A stretch of DNA of 64,000 bases, taken from assembly GCA_949372755.1 (NCBI GenBank), contig CASIBO010000004.1:181622-245621 (forward strand). Reading direction: 5' to 3'. Origin of the DNA: UBA9926 sp018645765. Its GTDB lineage: Bacteria > Pseudomonadota > Gammaproteobacteria > Pseudomonadales > Azotimanducaceae. This document shows positions 8,248 through 17,138 of this stretch, in pieces (position 1 is the stretch's first letter; each line of letters opens with the position of its first letter). The notes under the pieces are model-generated. The model ran no database searches. It had not been told where the DNA came from and saw only the letters and a program-made list of their open reading frames with translations. The position numbers and the translations under genes are program-made.

Positions 8248-8894
8248 GGGCCATTCGCGCTTTGTCGCTCTGTTACACCGTCTAATACCTAACTTTTTGC
8301 CGCTTTTTCTGAAGTTACCTTGTGAGCCTCTGGCCCTGCCACAATACTTACCAGCAGTCCTAACCAATCACTTTCTAGATGCTTTCTTTACTGGGACAAC
8401 CATTAAAGCAAATAATACTGTTTAAGTATACAGTATGTATAAAAAAACAGTTATTGGCGCGCGGTCAATATAACTCGATAGCGGGACCGCTTAAGGCTGC
8501 GGCTTTGAAACCGGCCCTCAAGCCTTCAAATAGCAGCACGAAGGGCCAATGATTAGCTTAACCGGCTTGAATGACTTAGGAGACCCTGGGCCGGGAGCTT
8601 CAGGTCTGCAAAAAAACCACCGAAGACCGGACCTGTAATCATAAAAGACCCGCGTCGGGATACCCGGCAGCTCCCGAGTCCGACGTTTTAGGCTGTCTCG
8701 AGGATCAGCCGATGAATTTTTGATTGCAGACAGTTCAGCAAGGCAGGGGAATCCACGTCATCAACCCGCCGTTTCCGTGGATCTCTGGCTGCAAGGCATT
8801 GCGAAAGGCCCTTCAAAGACTTTGATGAGCACGCCGAATGCCGCCAAGCAGGACAGCCGCTACGACGCTGCGTTCAACAGGCGTTGACGCGCGC
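8248..8894. other. Gene-poor stretch containing an orphan LexA box
   Basis: Apart from the LexA box at 8416-8435 I see no intact gene. An ATG directly after the box opens only 12 codons (to TAA at about 8474), and a second short frame (29 codons) starts near 8549. The remaining sequence to the metallohydrolase gene is interrupted in all frames and may be a decayed SOS gene. Confidence 0.4.
8416..8435. promoter_or_regulatory. LexA (SOS) box
   Basis: TACTGTTTAAGTATACAGTA has the full CTGT-N8-ACAG core and flanking T/A bases, matching the gammaproteobacterial LexA operator almost base for base. A -10-like TATAAA follows at 8438-8443 on the plus strand. No intact gene begins on either side, so its target is unknown. 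Confidence 0.75.
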
Positions 8895-9659
8895 CTAAGG
8901 GGATAAATCGATCCAACCAAAACCATCCGCTTGACTTGCCAGGGTCAAGACCCCTTCCCAGTCATACAGCACACGGGTCAGCGCGGATTTCGCCAGCGCT
9001 GGCTGATTGTTTTTTTCACTGACATGGGAGATGACAAGATTCTGTAATCGAGGCAGATTCAGCGTCCCAACAAGTTCCGCGGCTTGATCATTGGATAAAT
9101 GACCAAAATCACCGGCTACTCTACGCTTTAAAGCGGCGGGATAAGGCCCAGACGCCAACATCTCGTTGTCGTAATTACATTCCAACATAAGCAGGTCACA
9201 GTCGTGATAGCGGTCTCGAACATGCGCGGAGATGTGCCCCAAATCCGTTAAGACGCCCACCCGACTGCTTTCTTCACTAAAGATAAACTGGCAAGGTTCT
9301 CGAGCATCATGAGGCACGACGACAGGCTCAACCTGAATTGAGCCAATGGAAAAAGATTGTTCATATTGAATGGGTTTTAAAACTGAGAGCGGGCCCGTTC
9401 GCTTAGCATCATAGGTACTAGGCGTCATATAAGCAGGGATATGAAATTTCCGCGAGAACGGCGCAACCCCATTGATGTGATCCGCATGCTCATGGGTCAC
9501 CAGCACCGCATCGATATCCATCGGCGTCAAATCGAGCCGAGCTAGACGGCGAATGGTTTCTTTTAAGCCAAACCCAAGATCGAGTAACAACCGACCCTCG
9601 CGCCCCTCAATGACCGTACTGTTGCCCTTACTACCGCTACCTAAGGATGCAACCCGCAT
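8895..9659 (-). CDS. MBL-fold metallohydrolase (YycJ-like)
   Basis: This 254-residue cytoplasmic protein has the metallo-beta-lactamase fold. The start GSGSKGNSTVIEG is typical of the YycJ-like branch. The metal-binding signature THEHADH lies near residues 54-60, with further ligands around the PHDAREP, LECNYDNEML and VISHVSEKN segments. Family members are exonuclease- or phosphodiesterase-type hydrolases, and YycJ of Bacillus acts in DNA repair. The substrate here is not determined. It follows bamC by three bases and is the last gene of the tusA-perM-dapA-bamC block. Confidence 0.85.
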   Translation of the reverse strand: MRVASLGSGSKGNSTVIEGREGRLLLDLGFGLKETIRRLARLDLTPMDIDAVLVTHEHADHINGVAPFSRKFHIPAYMTPSTYDAKRTGPLSVLKPIQYEQSFSIGSIQVEPVVVPHDAREPCQFIFSEESSRVGVLTDLGHISAHVRDRYHDCDLLMLECNYDNEMLASGPYPAALKRRVAGDFGHLSNDQAAELVGTLNLPRLQNLVISHVSEKNNQPALAKSALTRVLYDWEGVLTLASQADGFGWIDLSP

Positions 9660-9662
9660 AGA

Positions 9663-10739
9663 TTAAGTCGAGTACTCTTTGATGACTTTAAGCAAGCGCT
9701 CAGCGGCCAAGCCATCCGCAAAGCCTTCGCCTTGATAAACGGTAACCAGCACTTCGCCTTCGACATCCTCCAAGCGGACCTCATAGAGGTCTGTTGCTGC
9801 TTGGGCCTGGTCTCCGCCGCTGAATAGCCTTCGGAAAAAGGACGGCTTAGAGAGATGGCTCGGCGTGTAATAAACAAAATACGTCTTCGTGCTGCGATTA
9901 ATATCATTTACCGGAATATTCGCATTTTCCAAGGCATCGCCAACTGTCGCCCATGCTCGATTGAAATCAAGCTTATAACGAAGCTCGGGCTTAATTCGAT
10001 CTGGGATTAGGCGCGTCCGACCTTCAGTCAAACCAGATGCCATCATGCTCATGGTGCCCTGACTGATATTTTCACCCAAATAATACGCCATGGCTTTTAA
10101 GACTTCGCGCTCCAATGCCAAATCGTCACTGCTACCTTTCCAAACCATATTGTCCAATCGGTAAGGCGCGTCAGCAGGCACTTCGCGCTGCTCGATATAC
10201 AACTCGGTGCTACCACTTCGAACCCCAGGCTCAAGCCTTAATTTAAACTGATATAAGTTGATGTCCCGAGTATTTCGAAAGACGTTGCCTTGCCGAATAC
10301 TTTCAAAGACCGATTCCGCCTCGCCCTGCCTGGCCGTCAACCATTTGCTCGTTAATATGCCTAGGGCTGGATCAGCAGCCGAGACTTCTAAATTATTGGC
10401 CTCCCAAAACTGCACAACTTTCGGCCAAACCACTGACGGGGGAATATCGAGGAACACCCATTGGGCATCATCAAGCTTTTTAATAACGATTTGGTCAACG
10501 CCATAACGCGTGCTGAGTGGTTCCGGCCGCCTCAACTCGTAACGTGTGCCAACGAGCCCCCGGGGATCCTGTATTTCTGGAATCGGCATCATTTCCACGA
10601 AGACCGGCGTCTCAAGCCCTTCAGGCACCTGCGTCATTTTGGAAGTGCCTGTTTCCAGCCGCCCCACCATCTCTTCGTTGCCAAACCAACCGCAGCTTGT
10701 CGTCCCCAAAATTAATGCGCCTAAAAACCAGTTTCTCAT
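9663..10739 (-). CDS. bamC: Outer membrane assembly lipoprotein BamC
   Basis: The 358-residue precursor starts with a lipoprotein signal peptide ending LGTTSC, so Cys16 would be lipidated and the protein anchored in the outer membrane. BamC is an accessory subunit of the BamABCDE complex that inserts beta-barrel proteins. Two helix-grip domains follow, separated by a linker around residues 220-245. The start overlaps the dapA stop by four bases (ATGA). The same dapA-bamC order occurs in many gammaproteobacteria, including E. coli. Confidence 0.85.
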   Translation of the reverse strand: MRNWFLGALILGTTSCGWFGNEEMVGRLETGTSKMTQVPEGLETPVFVEMMPIPEIQDPRGLVGTRYELRRPEPLSTRYGVDQIVIKKLDDAQWVFLDIPPSVVWPKVVQFWEANNLEVSAADPALGILTSKWLTARQGEAESVFESIRQGNVFRNTRDINLYQFKLRLEPGVRSGSTELYIEQREVPADAPYRLDNMVWKGSSDDLALEREVLKAMAYYLGENISQGTMSMMASGLTEGRTRLIPDRIKPELRYKLDFNRAWATVGDALENANIPVNDINRSTKTYFVYYTPSHLSKPSFFRRLFSGGDQAQAATDLYEVRLEDVEGEVLVTVYQGEGFADGLAAERLLKVIKEYST

Positions 10740-11617
10740 GATGGGTTGATCCCTGCTGTCATCATCGCCTGTTTGACCCGCTCGTGATGGTGCTCTTCAA
10801 GTGGCGTTAATGGTAGTCGAATCCCCTTTGAAATGCGCCCCATTTCTGCCAGCGCCCACTTCACAGGGATTGGGTTAGACTCGACAAAAAGACTTTGATG
10901 CAGCCCCATTAAGGGCTCATTTAAAGCCTCAGCCCGAGCACGATCACCAGCCGTCGCAGCAGCTGCCATGGCTGCCATTTGCGCTGGCACAAGGTTCGCG
11001 GTAACACTAATGGTGCCCTGACCACCTTGCAGCATCAATTCACAAGCGGTTTCATCATCACCTGAAAAAATCAGAAGGGCATCACCACATAAAGCGCGAA
11101 TGGTCGCTGCGCGTTCAACCAACCCCGTCGCCTCTTTAATCCCAACCACCTGCGGAATGTCCGCGAGTCGTTTGACGGTTTCAGGCAATAAGTCACAAGC
11201 AGTTCGGCCCGGCACGTTATACAGGATCTGTGGGAGATCGACGGCAGCGGCAATGGCTTTATGATGCAGAAACAACCCCTCTTGGGTGGGCTTATTGTAA
11301 TAAGGCGTCACCAATAGGCAGGCATCTGCACCGGAATCTTTTGCAGAAGCCGTAAACTCAATGGCTTCGCGGGTAGAATTAGCCCCGGTTCCGGCGACGA
11401 CCGGCACGCGCCCATTGGCGGCTGTGACCACCGCGCGAATGATTTCGCAGTGCTCATGAGGGGTAACGGTTGGCGACTCACCCGTGGTACCAACCGGAAC
11501 AATCGCCTGTGTACCGCTTTGGATATGCCAATTCACCAGGGCTACAAGCCGGTCCCAATCGACAGATTCATCGGATTGCATCGGTGTAACCAGGGCGACA
11601 ATACTGCCTCGGATCAT
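10736..11617 (-). CDS. dapA: 4-hydroxy-tetrahydrodipicolinate synthase DapA
   Basis: DapA condenses pyruvate with aspartate semialdehyde in the lysine and diaminopimelate pathway. The 293-residue length matches E. coli (292). TPMQSDESVDWDRL follows the start; GTTGESPT is the substrate loop, YYNKPTQEG holds the catalytic tyrosine, and VGIKEATG carries the Schiff-base lysine near residue 161. I chose the ATG at 11615-11617, giving MIRGSIVALVTP, because it matches the family start; an upstream in-frame start would add 19 unconserved residues. Confidence 0.95.
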   Translation of the reverse strand: MIRGSIVALVTPMQSDESVDWDRLVALVNWHIQSGTQAIVPVGTTGESPTVTPHEHCEIIRAVVTAANGRVPVVAGTGANSTREAIEFTASAKDSGADACLLVTPYYNKPTQEGLFLHHKAIAAAVDLPQILYNVPGRTACDLLPETVKRLADIPQVVGIKEATGLVERAATIRALCGDALLIFSGDDETACELMLQGGQGTISVTANLVPAQMAAMAAAATAGDRARAEALNEPLMGLHQSLFVESNPIPVKWALAEMGRISKGIRLPLTPLEEHHHERVKQAMMTAGINPS

Positions 11618-11693
11618 AAAGCATGATTCCATGAAAAAAAGGGGCTCATAATAGCCATGCTGGTTTGCCGGCACAACTGCTCAGCGGCCAAAA

Positions 11694-12746
11694 CTAAACT
11701 TGTCGCCTAGGCCAAGCACTCAAAAGCGCTTTGATCAAAATCGCTAAGGGAATCGCAAAAAACACGCCGGCCAAACCGAACCAAGCCCCAAAAATCAAAA
11801 CCGCCAAAATAATCGCAAGTGGGTGCAAGTTATTGGCCTCGGAAAACAGGATCGGCACCAAGACCAACCCATCTAAAGCCTGGATGACGAGATAACCCAA
11901 CATTAAGTAAAAAAAGTCACTCGATAGACCAAATTGCATTAACGCAACAATGGTAACCGGCACGGTCACCGCGGCAATTCCAAGATAGGGGATAATGACG
12001 GACACCCCAACCAAAAATCCCAGCAACGCAGCATAGTTAAGGCCGAAAAATGCGAACAATCCGTAGGTCACCAAGCCCGCAATGATCAGTTCCAGAAACT
12101 TCCCTCGAACATAGTTCTCCATTTGTCCGCTCAACTCGCCCCCGATTTGATTCATCAAAGGCCGCTCCTCGGGTAAAAAGCCCAAACAATACGATAGCAG
12201 CTGATCTTTATCCTTGAGCAAGAAGAAAACCAAAATCGGCACGAGCAAGGTATAACCCAAGACGGTAATGAGCACGGGCAGTTGGGAGATCGATACTGTT
12301 AGCAACCATTGTCCGAGCGCGGTTGCTTCATCGCTTAGCAGATTCACCCAGACGCTGATCTGGCGTTCGGAAATCACCAAGGGGAAATGTGCTTGCAGCG
12401 AGACCAGTGTTGCCGACAACCGATCACTGAGTTCTGGCAGGTCACGGTATAGACTTCCAAGCTGACGCCAAAATCGGGGCAGCAGAAATAATAAGAAACC
12501 AACAAAGCCCCCAAGAAACAGTAAATACGTGATGGTTACCGAGAATGATCGGGGGACCCGCAAGCGCTGCAACTGATTAATCACCCCCTGCATGACATAG
12601 GCCAGAACAATCCCAGTCAAAATTGGCACCAAAACAGAACCCAGCATTACAAACAGCAAGCTCACGCCCAGCAGTATTGCGAGCAGGATCAGCGCTTCTT
12701 CATCCGAAAAATACCGGCCCACCCATTTTTTAAGAATCTGTCTCAC
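11694..12746 (-). CDS. AI-2E transporter/PerM-family membrane protein
   Basis: This 350-residue inner-membrane protein has about eight helices. It shows the family core: an N-terminal pair of helices, a periplasmic segment near residues 75-150 (LPELSDRLSATL), LLVPILVFFLLKDKD, and the C-terminal GVSVIIPYLGIA. Some members export autoinducer-2 or act as permeases, but most are uncharacterised. I prefer the GTG at 12744-12746, which overlaps the tusA stop (GTGA) and has AAGGGA nine bases upstream; a TTG at 12773 is the alternative. Confidence 0.82.
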   Translation of the reverse strand: MRQILKKWVGRYFSDEEALILLAILLGVSLLFVMLGSVLVPILTGIVLAYVMQGVINQLQRLRVPRSFSVTITYLLFLGGFVGFLLFLLPRFWRQLGSLYRDLPELSDRLSATLVSLQAHFPLVISERQISVWVNLLSDEATALGQWLLTVSISQLPVLITVLGYTLLVPILVFFLLKDKDQLLSYCLGFLPEERPLMNQIGGELSGQMENYVRGKFLELIIAGLVTYGLFAFFGLNYAALLGFLVGVSVIIPYLGIAAVTVPVTIVALMQFGLSSDFFYLMLGYLVIQALDGLVLVPILFSEANNLHPLAIILAVLIFGAWFGLAGVFFAIPLAILIKALLSAWPRRQV

Positions 12747-12994
12747 GCGACCGGATCCCTTTTTTTCAACCAATGTTTGTAAACCCCTAACTCGTCAGTC
12801 TGATTTAACAGCACATGGCCACTTTGAGTTGCAAACACCTGAAAATCTCGAACAGAACCGGCGTCCGTTGACTCAACCAAAAGCACTTGGCCTGCAACCA
12901 GCTTATTGAGCATCTGTTTAGCTTTTAATAAAGGCATCGGACAATTCAATCCTTTCGTATCTAGCTGCACAGGATCATCACACTCTAAATTCAC
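12743..12994 (-). CDS. tusA: TusA-family sulfur carrier protein
   Basis: This 83-residue protein carries the defining CPMPLLKAKQML motif at about residues 18-29, whose cysteine accepts and passes persulfide sulfur, for example toward 2-thiolation of tRNA. Its length and the two-layer alpha/beta pattern agree with TusA/SirA/YedF. Which of these roles it has cannot be decided from sequence alone. It lies divergent to bepA and is translationally coupled to the PerM-like gene downstream. Confidence 0.85.
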   Translation of the reverse strand: MNLECDDPVQLDTKGLNCPMPLLKAKQMLNKLVAGQVLLVESTDAGSVRDFQVFATQSGHVLLNQTDELGVYKHWLKKRDPVA

Positions 12995-13089
12995 AACGAC
13001 ATCCTTTGAAACCTAACCAAAAAAGTATATCAGGCCAAGGCCGATGATACAGGTTGAACTCAAGGGCTCACCCCTGCGAACATAGCCTC

Positions 13090-14553
13090 ATGACATCGCG
13101 CGACCTCATCAACTTCATCTTGCTTACCGGATGCGCCGGGCTTGTGCTGTTTGCGATGACGGCTAAGTCAGCAAACAACGACTTAAACCTGCCTGAACTG
13201 GGCGGGAGCAGTCCCGCGACCACCTCACTTGCCTTTGAACATGATCTTGGTCAGCGATTTTTAAGAGCTGTCCGAGCACAAACCCCAGGTTATCGGGATC
13301 CTCTGGTCATCGACTATCTTGAACATCTCATATTCGCATTAGCGGAACATAGTGATCTTGAGGACCGCCGTTTGTATATAACACTGATCGACAACGCATC
13401 GATTAATGCGTTTGCTGCGCCCGGCGGCGTGCTGGGGATCAACCACGGTCTATTTCTCCACGCAGAGACCCAGCATGAATTTTCAGCCATTCTGGCGCAC
13501 GAACTCGCACATCTTAGCCAGCGTCATTTTGCAAGAGGTATCGAGGCCAGCAAAAAAGCCGGCGTAATTTCGATCGCAGGCCTGCTCGCCGGCGTGATAC
13601 TTGCCGCGACAGCAGGGTCCGAAGCAGGCATGGCGGCAGTCACAACCAGCCGAGGCCTTGCGAGCGCGCAACAACTGAGCTACAGCAGGACGCGCGAATC
13701 TGAAGCAGATCGAATTGGGATCAGCACAATGACCCGCGCAAACCTTGACCCTAGAGCAATGGCCTACATGTTTGAACGGCTTGATCGCCTAAACCGAGGT
13801 AGCGGTGAACAAATCCCTGAGTTCCTTCGAACCCACCCCGTAACCCGAAGTCGAATCAGCGACGCCTACAACCAAACCGAAAGCCTCGCCAAGAAAAAAT
13901 GGGAACCCGATTTTGACTACCAACTCATCCGCGCTCGGGTCATGGTCTCTGATGCAGACCTGATCCAAAGCGTCATCAAACGTTTTGAAAACAATACGGC
14001 GGTAAGCCAAGGCGCCGCCTTGAATGCGGCTCAATATGGATTAGCGCTGGCCTACACCAAAGCAAAACAATTTGGTGAGGCGAAGGTCTTACTCGATGAA
14101 CTGCTGGCGCAGTATCCAAACCACATCGCCCTAGAACTGGCTCAAATAGAGCGTTTGGCAGACAGTCAGCAGTTAGCCGAGGCGCTCGCGACGGCGCGCC
14201 GCGTGCTTGCGATTAATCCGAACAATTATCCTGTCTCGGTGCTCTACGCAAGGCTGCTCGATCAATCAGAGCGCCCGGATCTCGCGAGCGAGGTGCTGAA
14301 CGAACTGATTCTCACGCGCACTCAGGATGATCAAGTTTGGTATCAACTGGCCGAGAGCCTGGGTTTGGCGAATGACATTCCTGGCGTTCACCAAGCTCGA
14401 GCAGAATACTTCCTGCTCAACGGCGACTTGGACGGTGCCGCGAAACAATTAGGTTACGCGCTACCGCTGGTCCGCCAGAATTTTCAACTCAGCGCGAAAA
14501 TCAAACAGCGTATTGATGAAATTTGGGTGTTACAGGACCAATCTTCTCAATAG
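13090..14553 (+). CDS. bepA: BepA-type periplasmic M48 metalloprotease with TPR domain
   Basis: BepA (YfgC) is a periplasmic chaperone and protease that helps LptD assembly and degrades stalled outer-membrane proteins. An N-terminal signal peptide (hydrophobic stretch about residues 8-25) is followed by the M48 domain with the zinc motif HELAH near residues 137-141 and the third ligand in ESEADRIG. TPR repeats fill the C-terminal half. From the ATG at 13090 the protein is 487 residues, exactly the E. coli length; an upstream TTG at 13054 would spoil the signal peptide. Confidence 0.9.
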   Translation: MTSRDLINFILLTGCAGLVLFAMTAKSANNDLNLPELGGSSPATTSLAFEHDLGQRFLRAVRAQTPGYRDPLVIDYLEHLIFALAEHSDLEDRRLYITLIDNASINAFAAPGGVLGINHGLFLHAETQHEFSAILAHELAHLSQRHFARGIEASKKAGVISIAGLLAGVILAATAGSEAGMAAVTTSRGLASAQQLSYSRTRESEADRIGISTMTRANLDPRAMAYMFERLDRLNRGSGEQIPEFLRTHPVTRSRISDAYNQTESLAKKKWEPDFDYQLIRARVMVSDADLIQSVIKRFENNTAVSQGAALNAAQYGLALAYTKAKQFGEAKVLLDELLAQYPNHIALELAQIERLADSQQLAEALATARRVLAINPNNYPVSVLYARLLDQSERPDLASEVLNELILTRTQDDQVWYQLAESLGLANDIPGVHQARAEYFLLNGDLDGAAKQLGYALPLVRQNFQLSAKIKQRIDEIWVLQDQSSQ

Positions 14554-14589
14554 CCTTTGCGCGTCGTTTTCGGCATCAAACCTTTCGTT

Positions 14590-15594
14590 TTAAGGCTTGA
14601 AATCCAGCATACGTTGCAGAGGCACCAAAGCCTTTGCCGCCAATTCAACTGGCACAAGAACCTCTTGATCTTGCATCAGCAAGGCGCGCTCAACCTGCTC
14701 AAGACTATTCATGGCCATCCACGGACAATGGGCGCAACTTTTACACGTCGCGCCACTGCCTGCTGTCGGCGCCTCTAGGAAACGCTTGCCCGGTGCTTGC
14801 TGCTGCATCTTGTAGAAGATTCCGCGATCTGTCGCGACAATAAAGGTCTCAGCGTCTGTCTCAGCGGCTGCTTTAATCAGTTGTGACGTTGAGCCTACAA
14901 CGTCTGCTAACGCAACAACACTTTCAGGAGACTCTGGATGCACTAAGACCACGGCTTCGGGATAAACCTTGCGTAAATCCGCGATCCCGCGGGCTTTAAA
15001 TTCCTCATGAACGACACATGCGCCCTGCCATAGCAACATATCAGCGCCCGTTTGTTGCTGAACATAGGCACCCAAATACCGATCAGGCGCCCATAATATT
15101 TTCTCACCCTGATCGCTCAAATGTTCAACGACGTCGAGCGCAATACTCGAGGTCACCACCCAATCCGCGCGCGCTTTGACCGCAGCCGACGTATTGGCGT
15201 AAACCACGACCGTTCGATCATTATGTTCATCGCAAAAAGCCTCAAAGGCATCGATCGGGCACCCCAAATCCAAGGAACAGGTCGCCTCCAAGGTTGGCAT
15301 CAAAACGGTTTTATCCGGACTCAGAATCTTTGCGGTCTCCCCCATGAAGCGAACCCCTGCAACAACAATCCGCTGCGCGGAACTCATCGCACCAAATCGC
15401 GCCATTTCTAGAGAATCGGCAACGCAACCGCCTGTCTCATCGGCTAGGGCCTGCAGATCTGGATCGGTATAATAATGGGCAACCAGCGTCGCATTATGCT
15501 CCTTGAGCAAACCTTTAATTCGGGTCACCAAGGCCGCTTTTTCAGCGCTGCTGAGCCCATGCGGCGCGGGATGCTGTGGAATAGTGATATTCAT
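14590..15594 (-). CDS. nadA: Quinolinate synthase NadA
   Basis: NadA condenses iminoaspartate with dihydroxyacetone phosphate to quinolinate in NAD biosynthesis, using a [4Fe-4S] cluster. The 334-residue protein has AHYYTDPDLQALADETGG and VAGVRFMGETAKIL near the N-terminus. The three cluster cysteines probably lie in ATCSLDLGC, GACVVHEEF and TCKSCAHCPW. I chose the ATG at 15592-15594; a TTG 12 bases upstream is possible. The gene ends convergently against bepA, 36 bases apart. Confidence 0.93.
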   Translation of the reverse strand: MNITIPQHPAPHGLSSAEKAALVTRIKGLLKEHNATLVAHYYTDPDLQALADETGGCVADSLEMARFGAMSSAQRIVVAGVRFMGETAKILSPDKTVLMPTLEATCSLDLGCPIDAFEAFCDEHNDRTVVVYANTSAAVKARADWVVTSSIALDVVEHLSDQGEKILWAPDRYLGAYVQQQTGADMLLWQGACVVHEEFKARGIADLRKVYPEAVVLVHPESPESVVALADVVGSTSQLIKAAAETDAETFIVATDRGIFYKMQQQAPGKRFLEAPTAGSGATCKSCAHCPWMAMNSLEQVERALLMQDQEVLVPVELAAKALVPLQRMLDFKP

Positions 15595-15700
15595 ATCGAT
15601 GTCCAATGTCTTATATTGCGTCAGAGAAATGGCCCCTTAATCTCAGGCACCAAACCCTTACTTGGTAGTAATTACGCTAGCGGTATCCGACAATACCCCC

Positions 15701-16621
15701 ATGCGTCTATTGTTTCTTACCCAACCGCTTGATGTCAAAGAAGACGGCAATTTAGCGTTGCTAACGACCGCGGCGATAGCAGCAGGCGCGCACGTTGCCT
15801 GGGGTCACATTGACCAGCTAAGTCTCGTTGCCGGTGAGGTACTTACCCGTGGCCAAAGGCTAACCCCGCAACAATCCTTTCAAAGCGATCCAAACGCCGA
15901 TGAAGCGCTAGCCTGCGCCGACTTTGACCTGGTTTGGTTGCTGTCCCTCGGCAAGCGCAACAGCTTTCTGGATAAAATTCAGCTCCTCAAAATACTGGAA
16001 GCTCAAACGCGCGTTATTAACAGCACCGAAGCCCTTCTTTTCCTCAGGAGTAAGTACGGTCTGACGCAATTAAATGATCTGTTTCAACACCCCAAAACAT
16101 TTGCCAGCAACCAACCTGAGACCTTCATCGAAATCATTGAGCGCGGCGGAGATTGGATTCTAAAACCGGCAGCCGGTAGTCTCGGGCAGGGCATATTTTT
16201 AATCAATGAGAGGACTCACGATTACCCAAGCCTCATTCGCTACCTGTTGGGCCAGAATGCGGATCACTATTTGCTTCTTCAAGAACACATTCCGGATATA
16301 GACCGCGGTGAAAAGCGCGTCCTGATGGCTGCCGGGCACCTGATCGGCGCCTACCTTCGGCGCCAAGACACGGATCATCGGACCAACTTGATGCAGGGCG
16401 GTCAAGCAGAACGAACCACCCTATCGGAAGCTGAGCAGGCACTCGCGCTAAAGCTCGGCGCCTATTGTGCAGAGCTCGGTGCTGAATTCATTGGGATTGA
16501 TCTGGTCTACCCGTATGTCATCGAGATCAACGTGATCAATCCAGGTGGACTGGGGACCCTCATCTCACTCGGCGAGGTGAATCAGGCTGGCGCGGTCATC
16601 AAGGCAATCCTTCAGACATAG
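15701..16621 (+). CDS. gshB: Glutathione synthetase-like ATP-grasp ligase
   Basis: This 306-residue ATP-grasp protein matches the GshB pattern: an N-terminal Rossmann-like domain, the ATP-binding loop WILKPAAGSLGQGIFLI, the conserved EKRVLMAAGHLIGAYLRR, then RTNLMQGGQAE and the metal-binding end FIGIDLVYPYVIEINVINPGG. It would join gamma-glutamylcysteine and glycine. The glycine-rich loop differs from the usual KPLDGMGG form, so this is a divergent member and another peptide-type ligase cannot be excluded. The ATG at 15701 gives the family start MRLLFLTQPLD. It is divergent to nadA. Confidence 0.75.
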   Translation: MRLLFLTQPLDVKEDGNLALLTTAAIAAGAHVAWGHIDQLSLVAGEVLTRGQRLTPQQSFQSDPNADEALACADFDLVWLLSLGKRNSFLDKIQLLKILEAQTRVINSTEALLFLRSKYGLTQLNDLFQHPKTFASNQPETFIEIIERGGDWILKPAAGSLGQGIFLINERTHDYPSLIRYLLGQNADHYLLLQEHIPDIDRGEKRVLMAAGHLIGAYLRRQDTDHRTNLMQGGQAERTTLSEAEQALALKLGAYCAELGAEFIGIDLVYPYVIEINVINPGGLGTLISLGEVNQAGAVIKAILQT

Positions 16622-16624
16622 ATC

Positions 16625-16652
16625 TTGAGTTTTCAGTACGAATCGGTATCAT
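16625..16652 (+). promoter_or_regulatory. Promoter of tRNA-Lys
   Basis: TTGAGT (16625-16630) and TATCAT (16647-16652) are 16 bases apart. A GC-rich discriminator GGGCGCC follows, as is usual at stringently controlled stable-RNA promoters. Transcription would begin about eight bases before the mature tRNA end. Confidence 0.55.
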
Positions 16653-16666
16653 GGGCGCCTCTACGA

Positions 16667-16742
16667 GGGCCGTTAGCTCAGTTGGTAGAGCAGTTGGCTT
16701 TTAACCAATTGGTCCCGCGTTCGAGTCGCGGACGGCCCACCA
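16667..16742 (+). tRNA. tRNA-Lys (anticodon TTT)
   Basis: The 76-base cloverleaf has acceptor arms GGGCCGT/ACGGCCC, a D arm GCTC/GAGC, an anticodon stem GTTGG/CCAAT with loop CTTTTAA (anticodon TTT), and a T arm CCGCG/CGCGG around TTCGAGT. The discriminator A and CCA end are encoded. In Pseudomonas a tRNA-Lys also lies next to queC. Confidence 0.97.
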
Positions 16743-16750
16743 AGCGAGCG

Positions 16751-16788
16751 GGGGTTGAGTAGTGTATTGCTGCTCAACCCCTTTTTTT
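16751..16788 (+). terminator. Intrinsic terminator of tRNA-Lys
   Basis: A strong hairpin has GGGGTTGAG and CTCAACCCC as outer arms, extended by TAG/CTG around a seven-base loop. Seven T residues follow at 16782-16788. Confidence 0.92.
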
Positions 16789-17138
16789 CAGCCGCAGTTC
16801 AGCCACAAACCCGACGCGGCCCACGACCCTTGGCAAAACCAAACCTCGCGAGTAATCGTCATGACTGCGGCTCATTGCTCGCTGACTCGCCTTTGGCACG
16901 ACCCACCCGTTCCTCAGAACCCAATCGCCGAATTTTCTGAAGCCGCTCAGACCAGCCCTATGTCCTGCGGCCACATCGCCATGATCATCCCTTAAAATCC
17001 GGACCGTAATCGGCACGCCCCTCAGCGCCGGTTTTGATCCGCCTTCTTTAAATTTTGAAAGCCAAAATAACGTTTAACCGCTTGGCCCGAAGGCGACTCA
17101 ACGCAACCCATCACAAGCAACCTGCACAGAGAATAAGA
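16789..17138. other. Intergenic region between tRNA-Lys and dedA
   Basis: No confident gene is seen. A 29-codon minus-strand frame (17022-17111) begins 28 bases after the dedA stop and reads MGCVESPSGQAVKRYFGF and on to QNRR; it has plausible composition but no strong ribosome-binding site. An 80-codon minus frame overlapping the tRNA terminator is judged spurious. I find no integrase fragment or repeat of the tRNA 3' end that would mark an integration site. Confidence 0.35.

Noticed and set aside
8189..8425. 78-codon plus-strand frame ending in the LexA box
   Set aside because: The composition is atypical and it overlaps the small hydrophobic frame; no ribosome-binding site is seen.
16774..17016. 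80-codon minus-strand frame next to tRNA-Lys, considered as an integrase remnant
   Set aside because: It overlaps the tRNA terminator and shows no tyrosine recombinase motifs. No repeat of the tRNA end is present.
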